Shown here in pieces: positions 34,293 through 43,146 of a DNA stretch of 64,000 nucleotides. Source of the stretch: CAWFXC01 sp963819735 (GTDB lineage Bacteria > Actinomycetota > Acidimicrobiia > IMCC26256 > DASPTH01). How positions within the stretch are numbered: position 1 is the first letter of the stretch; each line of letters begins with the position of its first letter. Where the stretch lies: assembly GCA_963819735.1 (NCBI GenBank), contig CAWFXC010000001.1, forward strand, positions 1,302,001 to 1,366,000, written 5' to 3'. The translations under genes were made by a program, and so were the position numbers. The notes under the pieces are model-generated. The model saw only the letters and a program-made list of their open reading frames with translations, searched no databases and was not told the DNA's origin.

Positions 34293-35201
34293 ATGGGACG
34301 CGCCGGCCACCGCTACATCGTCGCCGAGCTCCACGGCCGGCTGGGGGCTCAGCTCTTCGAGTTCGCGTCGTGTTACGCGCTGGCCCGCGACCGCGACGCC
34401 GAGCTCCGCTTCTACAACGGGTCGGTACCGGCCGACGACCTGCTCCTCCCGGGTTTGATCGGTGCCGTGTACCAAGAGGGGACGCCGGCCGAGCTGCTGC
34501 GCGTCGGTCGCTTTCCGTGGGACCTGCCGTCGGCGCGCGTGTGGCAGGCGGCGACGCACCGCGTGGTCGATCGCGTCCGTGCCGTCGGCGATCGGGGAAA
34601 GGGCAGCGTGACCCTGTGGCGCCCCCCGGCCACCTACCTGCCTGAGTTGCTGGAGCTGCCGTTGCCGGTCTGCATCCGCGGCTACCTCCAGACCGAGCGG
34701 TACTTCGCGAAGTACGCCGACGAGATCATGTCGGTCCTGCAGTGGCCGCAACGCAGCCCTTCCCTTCCCGCCGACATCGGACCGACGATCGCGGTCTCGT
34801 TTCGGCGGGGCGACTACAACAGCTTCGGCTGGACCCTCCCGCTCGAGTACTACGACGATGCGCTCGAGCTCGTGATGGCCCAGCTGCCGGACGCGACCAT
34901 CGTGTTGTTCGGCGACGATCCGGGCTTCGTCCAACTGGCCGCGAGATGGCTGTCGAAGTACGCGCCGACCATTGACGGATTGGCCTTCGGCGCCGACCCC
35001 GTCGGGCAGCTCACGACCTTCTCGCAATGCGACCACTGCGTCATCTCGAACTCCTCGTTCGCCTGGTGGGGCGCGTGGCTCGGCGACCAGCTGATGCCCG
35101 CGGCGACGCGGATGGTCGTGTCGCCGAGCGAGTACGGCGAGGGGAGCGATCGCCTCCCGGAACGCTGGCTGAAGGTCAAGAGTGGCAGCGCGGTCTTCTG
35201 A
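34293..35201 (+). CDS. GT11 family transferase (alpha-1,2-fucosyltransferase-like)
   Basis: 302 residues from ATG 34293. Family motifs: ELHGRLGAQLFEFASCYALA near the start, AVSFRRGDYNSFGWTLPLEY (the HxGRD-type donor-binding motif seen here as FRRGDY) and ISNSSFAWWGAWLGD near the end. GT11 enzymes use GDP-fucose or related GDP-deoxy sugars to form alpha-1,2 links. No GDP-fucose pathway genes are in the window, so the donor must come from elsewhere or differ. A paralogue lies at 48656-49603. Confidence 0.88.
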   Translation: MGRAGHRYIVAELHGRLGAQLFEFASCYALARDRDAELRFYNGSVPADDLLLPGLIGAVYQEGTPAELLRVGRFPWDLPSARVWQAATHRVVDRVRAVGDRGKGSVTLWRPPATYLPELLELPLPVCIRGYLQTERYFAKYADEIMSVLQWPQRSPSLPADIGPTIAVSFRRGDYNSFGWTLPLEYYDDALELVMAQLPDATIVLFGDDPGFVQLAARWLSKYAPTIDGLAFGADPVGQLTTFSQCDHCVISNSSFAWWGAWLGDQLMPAATRMVVSPSEYGEGSDRLPERWLKVKSGSAVF

Positions 35202-35225
35202 TCGATTCGGGCGCCGAGCAGAGGT

Positions 35226-36107
35226 GTGAGCGAGGACTCCTGCCCGACGTTCTCCCCTCCGCCGGTGTCGGTCGTCATCGCGGCGCGCAACGTGGCCGAC
35301 ACCATCGATGAGCAATTGGCCGCGCTCAGGGACCAGAACTATCCCGGTCCGGTCGAGATCATCGTCGCCGACAACGGATCGACCGACGCCACGTGCGCTC
35401 GAGTGCGCGCGTGGTCCGACGCGTTCGCGCAACTGCGGATCGTCGACGCGTCGGCGACGCCCGGTGCTGCGTACGCGCGCAACGTGGGCATCGCGGCGGC
35501 GGTGAACGAACTCGTCGTCACGTGCGACGCCGACGACATCGTCGACTCCCGTTGGATGGGCAAGCTGGTCGGTGCGCTCGCCGACCACGATCTCGTCACC
35601 GGCGGGGTCGTGCCGTGGGACGGTGGGCCGCTCCCCGAAGCGCCGCGGCCCTTCACGATGAGCCGGGCCGGGTTCGGCTTTCTCCCGATCCTCTCGACCG
35701 GGTGCCTCGGCCTGCGCCGCTCGGTTTGGGACGCGCTCGGTCGGTTCGACGAGCAGCTGCCGACCTGCGAGGACGTCGACTTCGCGTGGCGCGCCCAGCT
35801 GCGCGGGTACACCCTCGCGCTCCGGTCCGACGCGTTCATCTACTACCGGGTCACCGACGAGCCGTTCGCGTCGTTCCGCAAGGCGTACGCGTACGGACGC
35901 TTCCAGCCTGTCCTCTACCGTCGGTATCACCGCGCCGGGCTGCCGCGGCAACCGCTCCACCGCGCGCTCGGTCGTTGGTGCATCCTCGCGGCGACGATCT
36001 ACCACCTCGCCGGCACCGATGAGCAGCGCGTGAAGTGGTGCAACGAGTTCGGTCGACGGTGCGGACGACTCGTCGGCAGCATCGAGGCGCGCGCCGCGTA
36101 TCTCTGA
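35226..36107 (+). CDS. Glycosyltransferase family 2
   Basis: 293 residues from GTG 35226. VSVVIAARNVADTIDEQLAA, EIIVADNGSTDATCARV and LVVTCDADDIVDSRWM are the GT-A donor motifs. QLPTCEDVDFAWRAQLRG is the ExD/ED acceptor region. Paralogue of the GT2 at 33360. It lies 24 bases after the GT11 gene on the same strand and ends 60 bases before asparagine synthase. Confidence 0.9.
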   Translation: MSEDSCPTFSPPPVSVVIAARNVADTIDEQLAALRDQNYPGPVEIIVADNGSTDATCARVRAWSDAFAQLRIVDASATPGAAYARNVGIAAAVNELVVTCDADDIVDSRWMGKLVGALADHDLVTGGVVPWDGGPLPEAPRPFTMSRAGFGFLPILSTGCLGLRRSVWDALGRFDEQLPTCEDVDFAWRAQLRGYTLALRSDAFIYYRVTDEPFASFRKAYAYGRFQPVLYRRYHRAGLPRQPLHRALGRWCILAATIYHLAGTDEQRVKWCNEFGRRCGRLVGSIEARAAYL

Positions 36108-36153
36108 CCGCTCGCACCCACACGTTCGGTCAAGGCACCACGCGCGAGGGCAC

Positions 36154-36159
36154 TAGCGT
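36154..36159 (+). promoter_or_regulatory. -10 box, leaderless (asparagine synthase gene)
   Basis: TAGCGT lies 8 bases before the ATG at 36168, with no Shine-Dalgarno sequence. Confidence 0.45.
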
Positions 36160-36167
36160 TGTCGCCC

Positions 36168-38197
36168 ATGTGCGGCGTCGCTGGTCTTCTCACGCCGCGG
36201 GGGAGTGCACCGGTTCCCCTCGAGACCCTGTCGGCCATGGTCGCGATGCTCGGCCATCGCGGACCCGACGGCTACGGCTTGTACCGCGACGACCGCATCG
36301 GTCTCGCGCACGGCCGGTTGAGCATCATCGACGTCGCCCACGGCTTCCAACCGGTCACCAACGAGGACCGCTCGGTGTGGCTCAGCTTCAACGGGGAGAT
36401 CTTCAACTTCGTCGAGCTGCGGCGGGAGCTGAAGCGCCAGGGCCACCGCTTCGCCACCGAGGGCGACTCCGAGGTGATCGTCCACCTCTACGAGCAGCAC
36501 GGGGAGGGGGCCTGGAAGCTCCTCAACGGGCAGTTCGCGTTCGCACTGTGGGACCGGCGCATCGATGCGCTCTGGCTGGTGCGCGACCGCCTCGGGATCC
36601 TGCCGATGCACCTGGCGGCCACACCGACGGGAGTGGTGTTCGGCTCCGAGATCAAGGCGCTGCTGGCGAGCCGCGCGTTGGCCCCGGTGATCGACCCCGC
36701 GGCGGTGGTCGAGACCTTCACCCGTTGGTCGGCCGCGGCGCCGCGCACGATGTTCGCCGGTGTACAGAGCGTGCAGCCCGGTACCAGCCTGCGCATCGAC
36801 CACGATCTGCACCTGCACGAGACGCGGTACTGGCAGCCGAACTTCGGCGAGGACCCCACCGCGTCGCGTCGCACCGTCGACGACGCCGCCGACGAGCTCG
36901 GCAGCCTGCTCGAGCAGTCGGTGCGACTCCGGCTGCGCGCCGACGTCCCCGTGGGCGCGTACCTCAGTGGTGGTCTCGACTCCTCGGTGATCGCGTCGCT
37001 CGTCCGTGACGTCGACAGCAGCCCGCTCGAGACGTTCGCGGTCCGCTTCGCCGACGCGCGGTTCGACGAAGGCGTCGGCCAGCGCCGCATGGCCGACCTG
37101 CTCGGCACGGAGCACCACGAGATCGTCTGTGGCGACGCCGAGATCCGCGAAACCCTGGGGGCGGTCGTGTGGCACTGCGAGTCGCCGTTGCTGCGCACCG
37201 CACCGGCCCCGTTGTTCCTCCTCTCGGGGCTGGTGCACGACGAGGGGATGAAGGTCGTCCTCACCGGCGAAGGCGCCGACGAGCTGTTCGCCGGGTACGG
37301 CATCTTCAAGGAGGACAAGGTGCGGCGGTTCTGGGCCGCCGATCCGTCGTCGGCCATGCGGCCCCGGCTGTTGGCACGCGCGCATTCCGAGGTCTCCGCG
37401 GGTGCGGCACGCGACAGCGACCTCTGGCAACGCTTCTTCGGTCGCAACCTCGAGGCGGTCGACGATCCGACGTACTCACACATGATTCGATGGAGCAACA
37501 CCAGCTGGACCCAACGCGTCCTGGCGCCGACGGTCCGCGCCGCCAGCACCTCCGCCGCCTTCACCGACGCCACCGGCCTGGCGTTTCCCGAAGGCTGGGC
37601 GGAGTGGGCACCGCTGGCGCGTGCGCAGTGGCTCGAGATCACGACCTTCATGTCGCCGTACCTCCTCGCCTACCAGGGCGACCGCGTGGCCATGGCACAC
37701 GGCGTCGAGGTGCGCTACCCCTTCCTCGATCCCGACGTCGTCGACTTCGCCATGCAGCTCCCGACGCACCTCAAGATGCCCGCGCTGCGCGACAAGCTCG
37801 TCCTGCGGCGTCTGGCCGGTCGCACGCTGCCCCCCGTCGTCGCGCAGATGCCCAAGGCCCCCTATCGGGCGCCGATGACCGCTCCGCTCTTCAGCCCGGC
37901 CGGCGCCGCGCCGATGATCGACGAGTTCCTCTCCGGGGACATGTGCGAACGCTACGGTCTGGTCGATGCCACTGTCGTCGCCCGTCTGGTCGACAAGGCT
38001 CGCCGGCTCGAGGGTCGGATGGCGGGTGAACGCGAGGAAATGGCACTGATCGGCGCACTCACGTTGCAGATGCTGGCGCGCGACTTCATCGACGAATTCG
38101 GCAACCGGCGCGCGCGCAACGCGCGTTGCTCGATAGAGCGGAGCTGCACGTGTTCGAGGACCGGGTGTCCGAGCAATCGCGGGCGGATTCGCGGTGA
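36168..38197 (+). CDS. Asparagine synthase (glutamine-hydrolysing) family, glycan-locus type, frameshifted at the end
   Basis: About 676 residues. The start at 36168 leaves the nucleophile Cys2 (MCGVAGLL). The glutaminase domain shows MLGHRGPDGYG and LSFNGEIFNFVELRREL. The synthase domain has the PP-loop AYLSGGLDSSVIASL near 265 and VLTGEGADELFAGYG. Proteins of this type in polysaccharide loci probably amidate a glycan or acyl acid rather than aspartate. In the tract at 38107-38117 one CG too many shifts the frame. Removing it gives RALLDRAELHVFEDRVSEQS and a stop at 38195-38197 overlapping the next GTG. Without that correction the frame runs on to 40280. Confidence 0.88.
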
Positions 38198-39189
38198 GCC
38201 AACCGTTCGACCGCGACGTGATGACCATCGACGCCGAGGCCGTTACCGCGGCGATCGAGCAGTCGCTGGCGCGGGAGTCGGTACGCACCCTGCACCGCCG
38301 CGGCCTCGTGCTGGGCGTGAGCGGCGGCGTCGACTCCGCGGTCTGCCTCGCGCTCGCCGTGCGCGCCCTCGGTCCCGACCGGGTCGTCGCCCTCCTGATG
38401 CCCGAATGGGAGACCGACGACGGCAGCACGACCCGGGCCCAGGCCCTGTGCGACTCCCTGGGCGTCACCGCGATCACCGAGCACATCGGGCCGATCCTGG
38501 AGGCCGCCGGTTGCTACCGCCGCCGCGACGACGCCATCCGCGAGCTGGTCCCCGACTACACCGCGGAGTACCGCCAGAAGATCACGATCGCCGGCGACCT
38601 GCTCGACACCGACCGGCTCCCGTTCTTCAATCTCACCGTCGAAGCGCCGTCCGGCGAACGCCAGGTGGTCCGGATGCCGGCACCCGTGTACCAGACGGTC
38701 GTGGCCGCGACGAACATGAAGCAACGCACCCGCAAGATGATCGAGTACTTCCACGCCGAGGCCCGCAACTTCGCGGTGCTCGGCACCCCGAACCGCCTCG
38801 AGTACGAGCTCGGCTTCTTCGTCCGCGGGGGCGACGGGCTCGCCGACATCAAGCCGGTGGCTCACCTGTACAAGACCCAGGTCTACGCGCTCGCGGCGTT
38901 CCTCGAGATCCCCGATTCGATCCGCTCGCTGCCGCCGTCGACCGACACCTACAGCCTCCCGCAGACGCAGGAGGAGTTCTACTTCGCGCTCCCGTACGCC
39001 GAGATGGACCTCATGCTGTGGGCCTGGGAACACGGCGTGGAGCCGGCGGACGCCGGCGCCCCGCTCGGACTCGACGCGGTACAGGTCGACCGGGTGTACC
39101 GCGACATCGAGGGCAAGCGGAAGGTCTCCGAACGCAGCCTCGCACCCGCGCTGCTCCTCGAACCCGTGGACGTCGGCGAACGACCGTGA
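38194..39189 (+). CDS. NAD synthetase (NadE)-like ATP-dependent amide ligase
   Basis: 331 residues from GTG 38194, overlapping the asparagine-synthase stop by GTGA. LVLGVSGGVDSAVCLALA near 39-56 is the adenylating P-loop of NH3-dependent NAD synthetase. Also seen are TPNRLEYELGFFVRGGDG and IKPVAHLYKTQVYALAAFLE. No glutaminase domain is fused. Its place between an asparagine synthase and a GNAT gene, all GTGA-coupled, implies it works on the glycan or an acyl precursor, perhaps using ammonia to amidate a carboxylate. A housekeeping NadE is not excluded. Confidence 0.8.
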   Translation: MSQPFDRDVMTIDAEAVTAAIEQSLARESVRTLHRRGLVLGVSGGVDSAVCLALAVRALGPDRVVALLMPEWETDDGSTTRAQALCDSLGVTAITEHIGPILEAAGCYRRRDDAIRELVPDYTAEYRQKITIAGDLLDTDRLPFFNLTVEAPSGERQVVRMPAPVYQTVVAATNMKQRTRKMIEYFHAEARNFAVLGTPNRLEYELGFFVRGGDGLADIKPVAHLYKTQVYALAAFLEIPDSIRSLPPSTDTYSLPQTQEEFYFALPYAEMDLMLWAWEHGVEPADAGAPLGLDAVQVDRVYRDIEGKRKVSERSLAPALLLEPVDVGERP

Positions 39190-40280
39190 GCAGCTTCGCC
39201 GAACGGGCGCGGCGAGGGATCGAACGGTGCACCGACGACGACTTGGCCGAGCTCCGCGAATTCCGCGCCGGCATCTACGGCGATCGGGTCGACGAGGTGG
39301 CCACCGCGTCACCCACGTGGTTGTTCGACGCCAACCCGTTCCGGTCGCCCGAGGGTCGCGGGTTGTGGATCTGCCGCCGCGACGGACGCATCGTCGGGCA
39401 GCAGGCCGAGGTCGCCTTCGGCCTCCACGCGCGCGGTGAGACGTTCCGCGTCTCGGCCGCGATCGAGCTCATGGTCGATCCGGCGTGGCGCCTGCGCGGG
39501 GTCGGCCCCGCGCTCTCCCAGGTGCAGCTCGACGCGTCGAGGGTGGTCGTGGGGCTCAGCCTCAGCGCCGACGGGTATCGGCTGTACCAACGCGCCGGGT
39601 GGATCGACCTCGGCGTGATCGACCGTTACGTCATGGTCCTCCGGAACGTCGGCGAGCACGGGAAACCACCGACCGGCGCGCGAGACCGCGCGGTCGCGGT
39701 GGCCGCCGCGACCGGGGCACTCGGCGCGGTCTCACTGGCGCGCGCCCGGACCGCCTCCACCCGCCTCGAGGCGATCGACGCGTTCGACGAACGCGCCGGT
39801 GGGCTGTGGACTGAGGTCGCGCCTGCTTACCCAGTGCTCGCGTGCCGCGACGTCGAGAGCCTGCGTTGGCGGCTGGATCTCTCGCCCAACGCGGATTCCT
39901 ACCGACGCTTCTACGTGCTCCGTCGTGATCGCCTGGTCGGCTACTTCGTGGTGCGGTCCTCGCGGTGGCGGGGCGCGCCGATGTTGCAGGTCGTCGACTA
40001 CTTCGCCGACCCGCGATGGGTCGGGGTGGTGCTCGCGCATTGTGTGACGCTGGCCAAGCGCGAAGGCAACGCCCTCGTGCAGGTGCTCACGCGCAATCGA
40101 CCCGCGCACCGTCGGATCGTGTCGCTGGGATTCGTCCGGTCGGAGCGCCGGAACCCGGTGCGCTTCATGATCTGGATCGACGCCGACGACGCGCTGCACG
40201 ACGTGCTGACCACGCCCGACAACTGGTTGATCACCGACGCCGACGCCGACCGACAGTTCGCGGCGATCGCCTCCGGTTAG
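39186..40280 (+). CDS. GNAT/FemAB-like acyltransferase with two GNAT halves
   Basis: 364 residues from GTG 39186 (GTGA overlap with the NadE-like stop). The N-terminal half has WLFDANPFRSPEGRGLWICR, MVDPAWRLRGVGPALSQVQ (acetyl-CoA-binding loop R/GxGxxL) and YRLYQRAGWIDLG. The C-terminal half has LVGYFVVRSSRWRGAPMLQV and a second helix-strand repeat. Related GNAT/FemAB proteins in exopolysaccharide loci add acyl or aminoacyl groups. A relative with the NPFG motif lies at 46688. It is the last gene of this three-gene operon and converges with a PIG-L gene, their stop codons overlapping by 3 bases. Confidence 0.82.
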   Translation: MSSFAERARRGIERCTDDDLAELREFRAGIYGDRVDEVATASPTWLFDANPFRSPEGRGLWICRRDGRIVGQQAEVAFGLHARGETFRVSAAIELMVDPAWRLRGVGPALSQVQLDASRVVVGLSLSADGYRLYQRAGWIDLGVIDRYVMVLRNVGEHGKPPTGARDRAVAVAAATGALGAVSLARARTASTRLEAIDAFDERAGGLWTEVAPAYPVLACRDVESLRWRLDLSPNADSYRRFYVLRRDRLVGYFVVRSSRWRGAPMLQVVDYFADPRWVGVVLAHCVTLAKREGNALVQVLTRNRPAHRRIVSLGFVRSERRNPVRFMIWIDADDALHDVLTTPDNWLITDADADRQFAAIASG

Positions 40281-41032
40281 CGGGCGATCTCGAAGAACAG
40301 CTCCTCGTCGCGCAGGAACCACCGCTCGAAGTGGGGGCCGGAGCGCTGCAGCTCGAACGAGTAGACGTCCATGGCCCGCCGTTTGGCGTCGAGGTAGCCC
40401 TCGGTCCGCACGATCCGCGGCCGGAGCCGGAGCGCGGCGATCAGCGGACCGGAGCGCGATTCGAATGACGTGCGCAGTCTTCCCTTGCCTTTGGGTAGCC
40501 AGGTCTGCGTGCCCCAGAACCAGATCGGGTAGCTGAGCACGACCGCGCGCGAACCGGCGTTCGCGATCGCGGCGAGCGCGGCGCGGTACAGGGCGCGGTG
40601 GTCGGCGTGTCCGTCGATGTCGCTCGGCACATAGATCTCGTCCGGAGTCGTGGCGCGGATCACGTCGGTGAGCCGATCGACGAGCGCGGACTCGGATGCT
40701 TCGAGCGTGCCGTCCTCGAAGTCGAGGCACTCGACATCCGACGCCGCGAGCCCGAGGATCGTCGACGCCACGCCCAGGTTCTCGGCCCGCATGGTCACGA
40801 TCTCTTCGGGATCGAGGATGCCGAAGGCGCGGCCGTCGGTGGCGACGCACACGGAGACCGGCGTACCGGCGGCGCGTTTGCGCGCAATCGTGGCACCACA
40901 CCCGAAGGTCTCGTCGTCGGGGTGGGGCGCGAGCACGAGCGCCGATCGGCCGGCGGTGACGTCGGTGAGGTCCTTGGCCCGTGTGATGAGCACCCGTCGG
41001 CTCAGGACCGCAGAGGGGTGATCTTCGGGCAC
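40277..41032 (-). CDS. PIG-L/LmbE-family deacetylase
   Basis: 251 residues. Zinc ligands are visible: LAPHPDDETFG (His37, Asp40) and DIDGHADHRALY (His142, His145). Such enzymes remove acetyl from GlcNAc-containing lipids, mycothiol precursors or glycans. Here it probably N-deacetylates a sugar of the repeat unit, freeing an amine for acylation or charge. It is divergent from a second PIG-L gene (start 41188); both end in an ERWFL-E-LFF-I motif, showing recent duplication. Confidence 0.9.
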   Translation of the reverse strand: MPEDHPSAVLSRRVLITRAKDLTDVTAGRSALVLAPHPDDETFGCGATIARKRAAGTPVSVCVATDGRAFGILDPEEIVTMRAENLGVASTILGLAASDVECLDFEDGTLEASESALVDRLTDVIRATTPDEIYVPSDIDGHADHRALYRAALAAIANAGSRAVVLSYPIWFWGTQTWLPKGKGRLRTSFESRSGPLIAALRLRPRIVRTEGYLDAKRRAMDVYSFELQRSGPHFERWFLRDEELFFEIAR

Positions 41033-41120
41033 GTGGGGGCTCCCGTCGGGGCTGCTGATGGCGGGACTGCCGGCCGCGACTGCCGGCCCGGGACCGCCGG
41101 GGGGGCGGAACCAAAGACTC

Positions 41121-41126
41121 TACACT
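41121..41126 (+). promoter_or_regulatory. -10 box upstream of second PIG-L gene
   Basis: TACACT in the divergent region. Transcription from about 41133 would give a leader of some 55 bases to the ATG at 41188, which has its own ribosome-binding site GGGGAG (41179-41184). Confidence 0.4.
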
Positions 41127-41187
41127 CGTGGCCCCCACGCATCGTCCGGACGCAGTCCGGCACGCGGTCCACCTGCACGGGGAGCTC

Positions 41188-41944
41188 ATGCGCAGAGACC
41201 ACCCGTTGTCCGGAGTCAGCCGGAGGATCCTCCTGCAGCGCGCGGTCGACGTCACTGATCATGCGACGCAACGGACCGCGCTCGTGCTGGCACCGCATCC
41301 CGACGACGAGACGATCGGGTGTGGTGCGACGATCGCGCGCAAGCGCGCCGTCGGCACCGACGTGAGGGTATGGATCGCGACTGACGGCCGCGGATCCGCG
41401 CGGCAGCGACGTGACGAGCACCGTGACCGCGCGCGAACACGAGACACGCGCCGCGTGCCGCGCGCTGGGTGTGGACGCCTCGGCCATCACGTTCTTCGGC
41501 GTGGAGGACGGCGCGCTCGAACGCGAGCAGGAACGCGTGGAGCACGCCCTCGTCGCCGAGCTCGGCACCGGGCGGTTCGACGAGGTCTACGTTCCGAGCC
41601 CCGACGACGCCCACGCCGACCACCGGGCGCTGTTCGCGGCCGCGGTCCGCGCCGTAGCTCGCGCGAGCACACCGACCGACGTGCTGGCGTACCCGGTGTG
41701 GTTCTGGTCGAAGCACACGTGGATCGCCCGCTCCGGCACGCGACTCGCGCGGATGGCGCACTACCGGGCCGGGCCGCTCGCGGCGGCGGGCCGGCTCCGG
41801 CCGGTGACGATCCGCACCGGCGAGTTCCTCGCCCGGAAGCGCGATGCGTTGCAGCACTACGAGGACGAGCTCGGAGGGCTCCAGCTCGACACCGAGCGCT
41901 GGTTCCTCGCCGATCGCGAGCTGTTCTTCCGGATTCCGCGCTGA
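41188..41944 (+). CDS. PIG-L/LmbE-family deacetylase, frameshifted
   Basis: About 252 residues. ATG 41188 with GGGGAG just upstream reads MRRDHPLSGVSRRILLQRAV and LVLAPHPDDETIGCGATIAR. After the shift it continues GSDVTSTVTAREHETRAACR, FFGVEDGALEREQ and SPDDAHADHRALFAAAV (zinc ligands His-Asp-His). One CG missing from CCGCGCGG (41396-41403) explains the break. Paralogue of the divergent PIG-L gene at 40277; same predicted sugar N-deacetylation. Its 3' end overlaps the convergent GT4 reading frame by 88 bases. Confidence 0.83.
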
Positions 41945-43120
41945 TCGGTCCTCCACCTGGTGGCGCCGGCAGTGGCCTCCGCGAGCACCGCCGCGACGCC
42001 CGCCACTTCGTCGGCAACTTCGAAACGCGAGTGGTTGCGGGCGCGGGCGGCGCGTCCCATCGCCTCCAACCGTGCCGGATCGGCCGCGAGCGCTTCCATC
42101 GCGCGTGCCGCGGCCGCGACGTCTCCCGGCTCGAACAGGATGCCGTCGACCCCGTCGTCGACCAACTCTTGCGTGCCGCCGCTGCGCACGCCGATCACCG
42201 GCCGCCCGCTCTTGAGGGCCTCCGCCGTCGAGCGACCGAATGCTTCGTCGATCGCGCACGTCAGCAGCACGTTGCCCCACTCGATCTGGGCATGGGGATC
42301 GGTCGTGAAGTCGACCAACTCCAACCGGTCGCGCACGCCGAGTTCGTGAGCCAGCTGTTCGAGGACCCGTCGGTACTCGGGAGTGACCGGACCCACGAGT
42401 CGCAGCGTGATGCGTGCGTGTTCGCCGTCGACGGCCGCGAGCGCGCGCACGGCGGTCGCGCTCCCTTTCGCCGACGTCAGCCGCCCGACTGACACGAGGC
42501 GCAACGCCCCCGGTTCGACCGCGCTGTCGGGCGTCGGCGGCGTCATGATCCCCAGGTACACCGTGCGCAGCTTCCCGGCCGCGATCCGCCGCGAGTAGTG
42601 CGTCTCGACGGTGTGCGACACCGTGAGCACGCGTCGCGAGAGCAGGCCGATCGCGCGTTGGCTGAACGCGTCGCCCAGCACGAACCAACTCCCGAACCGC
42701 GGGCTCATCAGCTCGTGCAGCCACCACACGTGGGGCGTACGCGAGAGGAGACACGCGACCGCCGGCGTGGGGATCCCCGCCGTGGTCGTCACCACGACCG
42801 CCGGACGCTCCCGCCGGAGGAGCGCGACCCACGCGGGAATGCCACGCGGCGACGTCCACCAACCGGCGCGCCCGGATCATGGCCCGGCGGACCGTGCTCA
42901 GAGAACGTTCGGGATCGGTGTAGGCGACCCAGGCCGGCGTGCGGACCACTCGCCAGGGAATCGACCGGGCGTCGAGCGCCTCGCTCAACGCGCCCGGCCG
43001 GGGCACGGTGACCACGGGCTCGAACCGGTCGTCGTCGGCCAGGGCCGAGACCAGGGCCACCAGACTCTGGGTGGCGCCGCCGTCGAGCCTCGCCACCTGG
43101 GCGGCGAAGAGGACCTTCAT
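41857..43120 (-). CDS. Glycosyltransferase family 4, frameshifted
   Basis: About 421 residues. MKVLFAAQVARLDGGATQSL begins the acceptor domain and reads to RRLVDVAA. After the shift it continues IPAWVALLRRERPAVVVTTT, PHVWWLHELMSPRFGSWFVL, LVSVGRLTSAKGSATAVRAL and DEAFGRSTAEALKSGRPVIG. One CG missing at 42845-42848 gives VAARGIPAWVALL. Paralogue of the GT4 at 30135. The last 30 or so residues are Ser/Arg-rich and antisense to the PIG-L gene, so the true end may be nearer 41945. It lies 26 bases downstream of the acyl ligase. Confidence 0.82.
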
Positions 43121-43146
43121 CGCGTCGTTCGCATCGCGGACGCGGG

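Noticed and set aside
36159..40280. One 1373-codon open frame joining asparagine synthase to the GNAT protein
   Set aside because: The middle third is a shadow of the NadE-like gene in another frame. The asparagine-synthase end and a GTGA overlap appear when one CG is removed, so this is not a fused protein.
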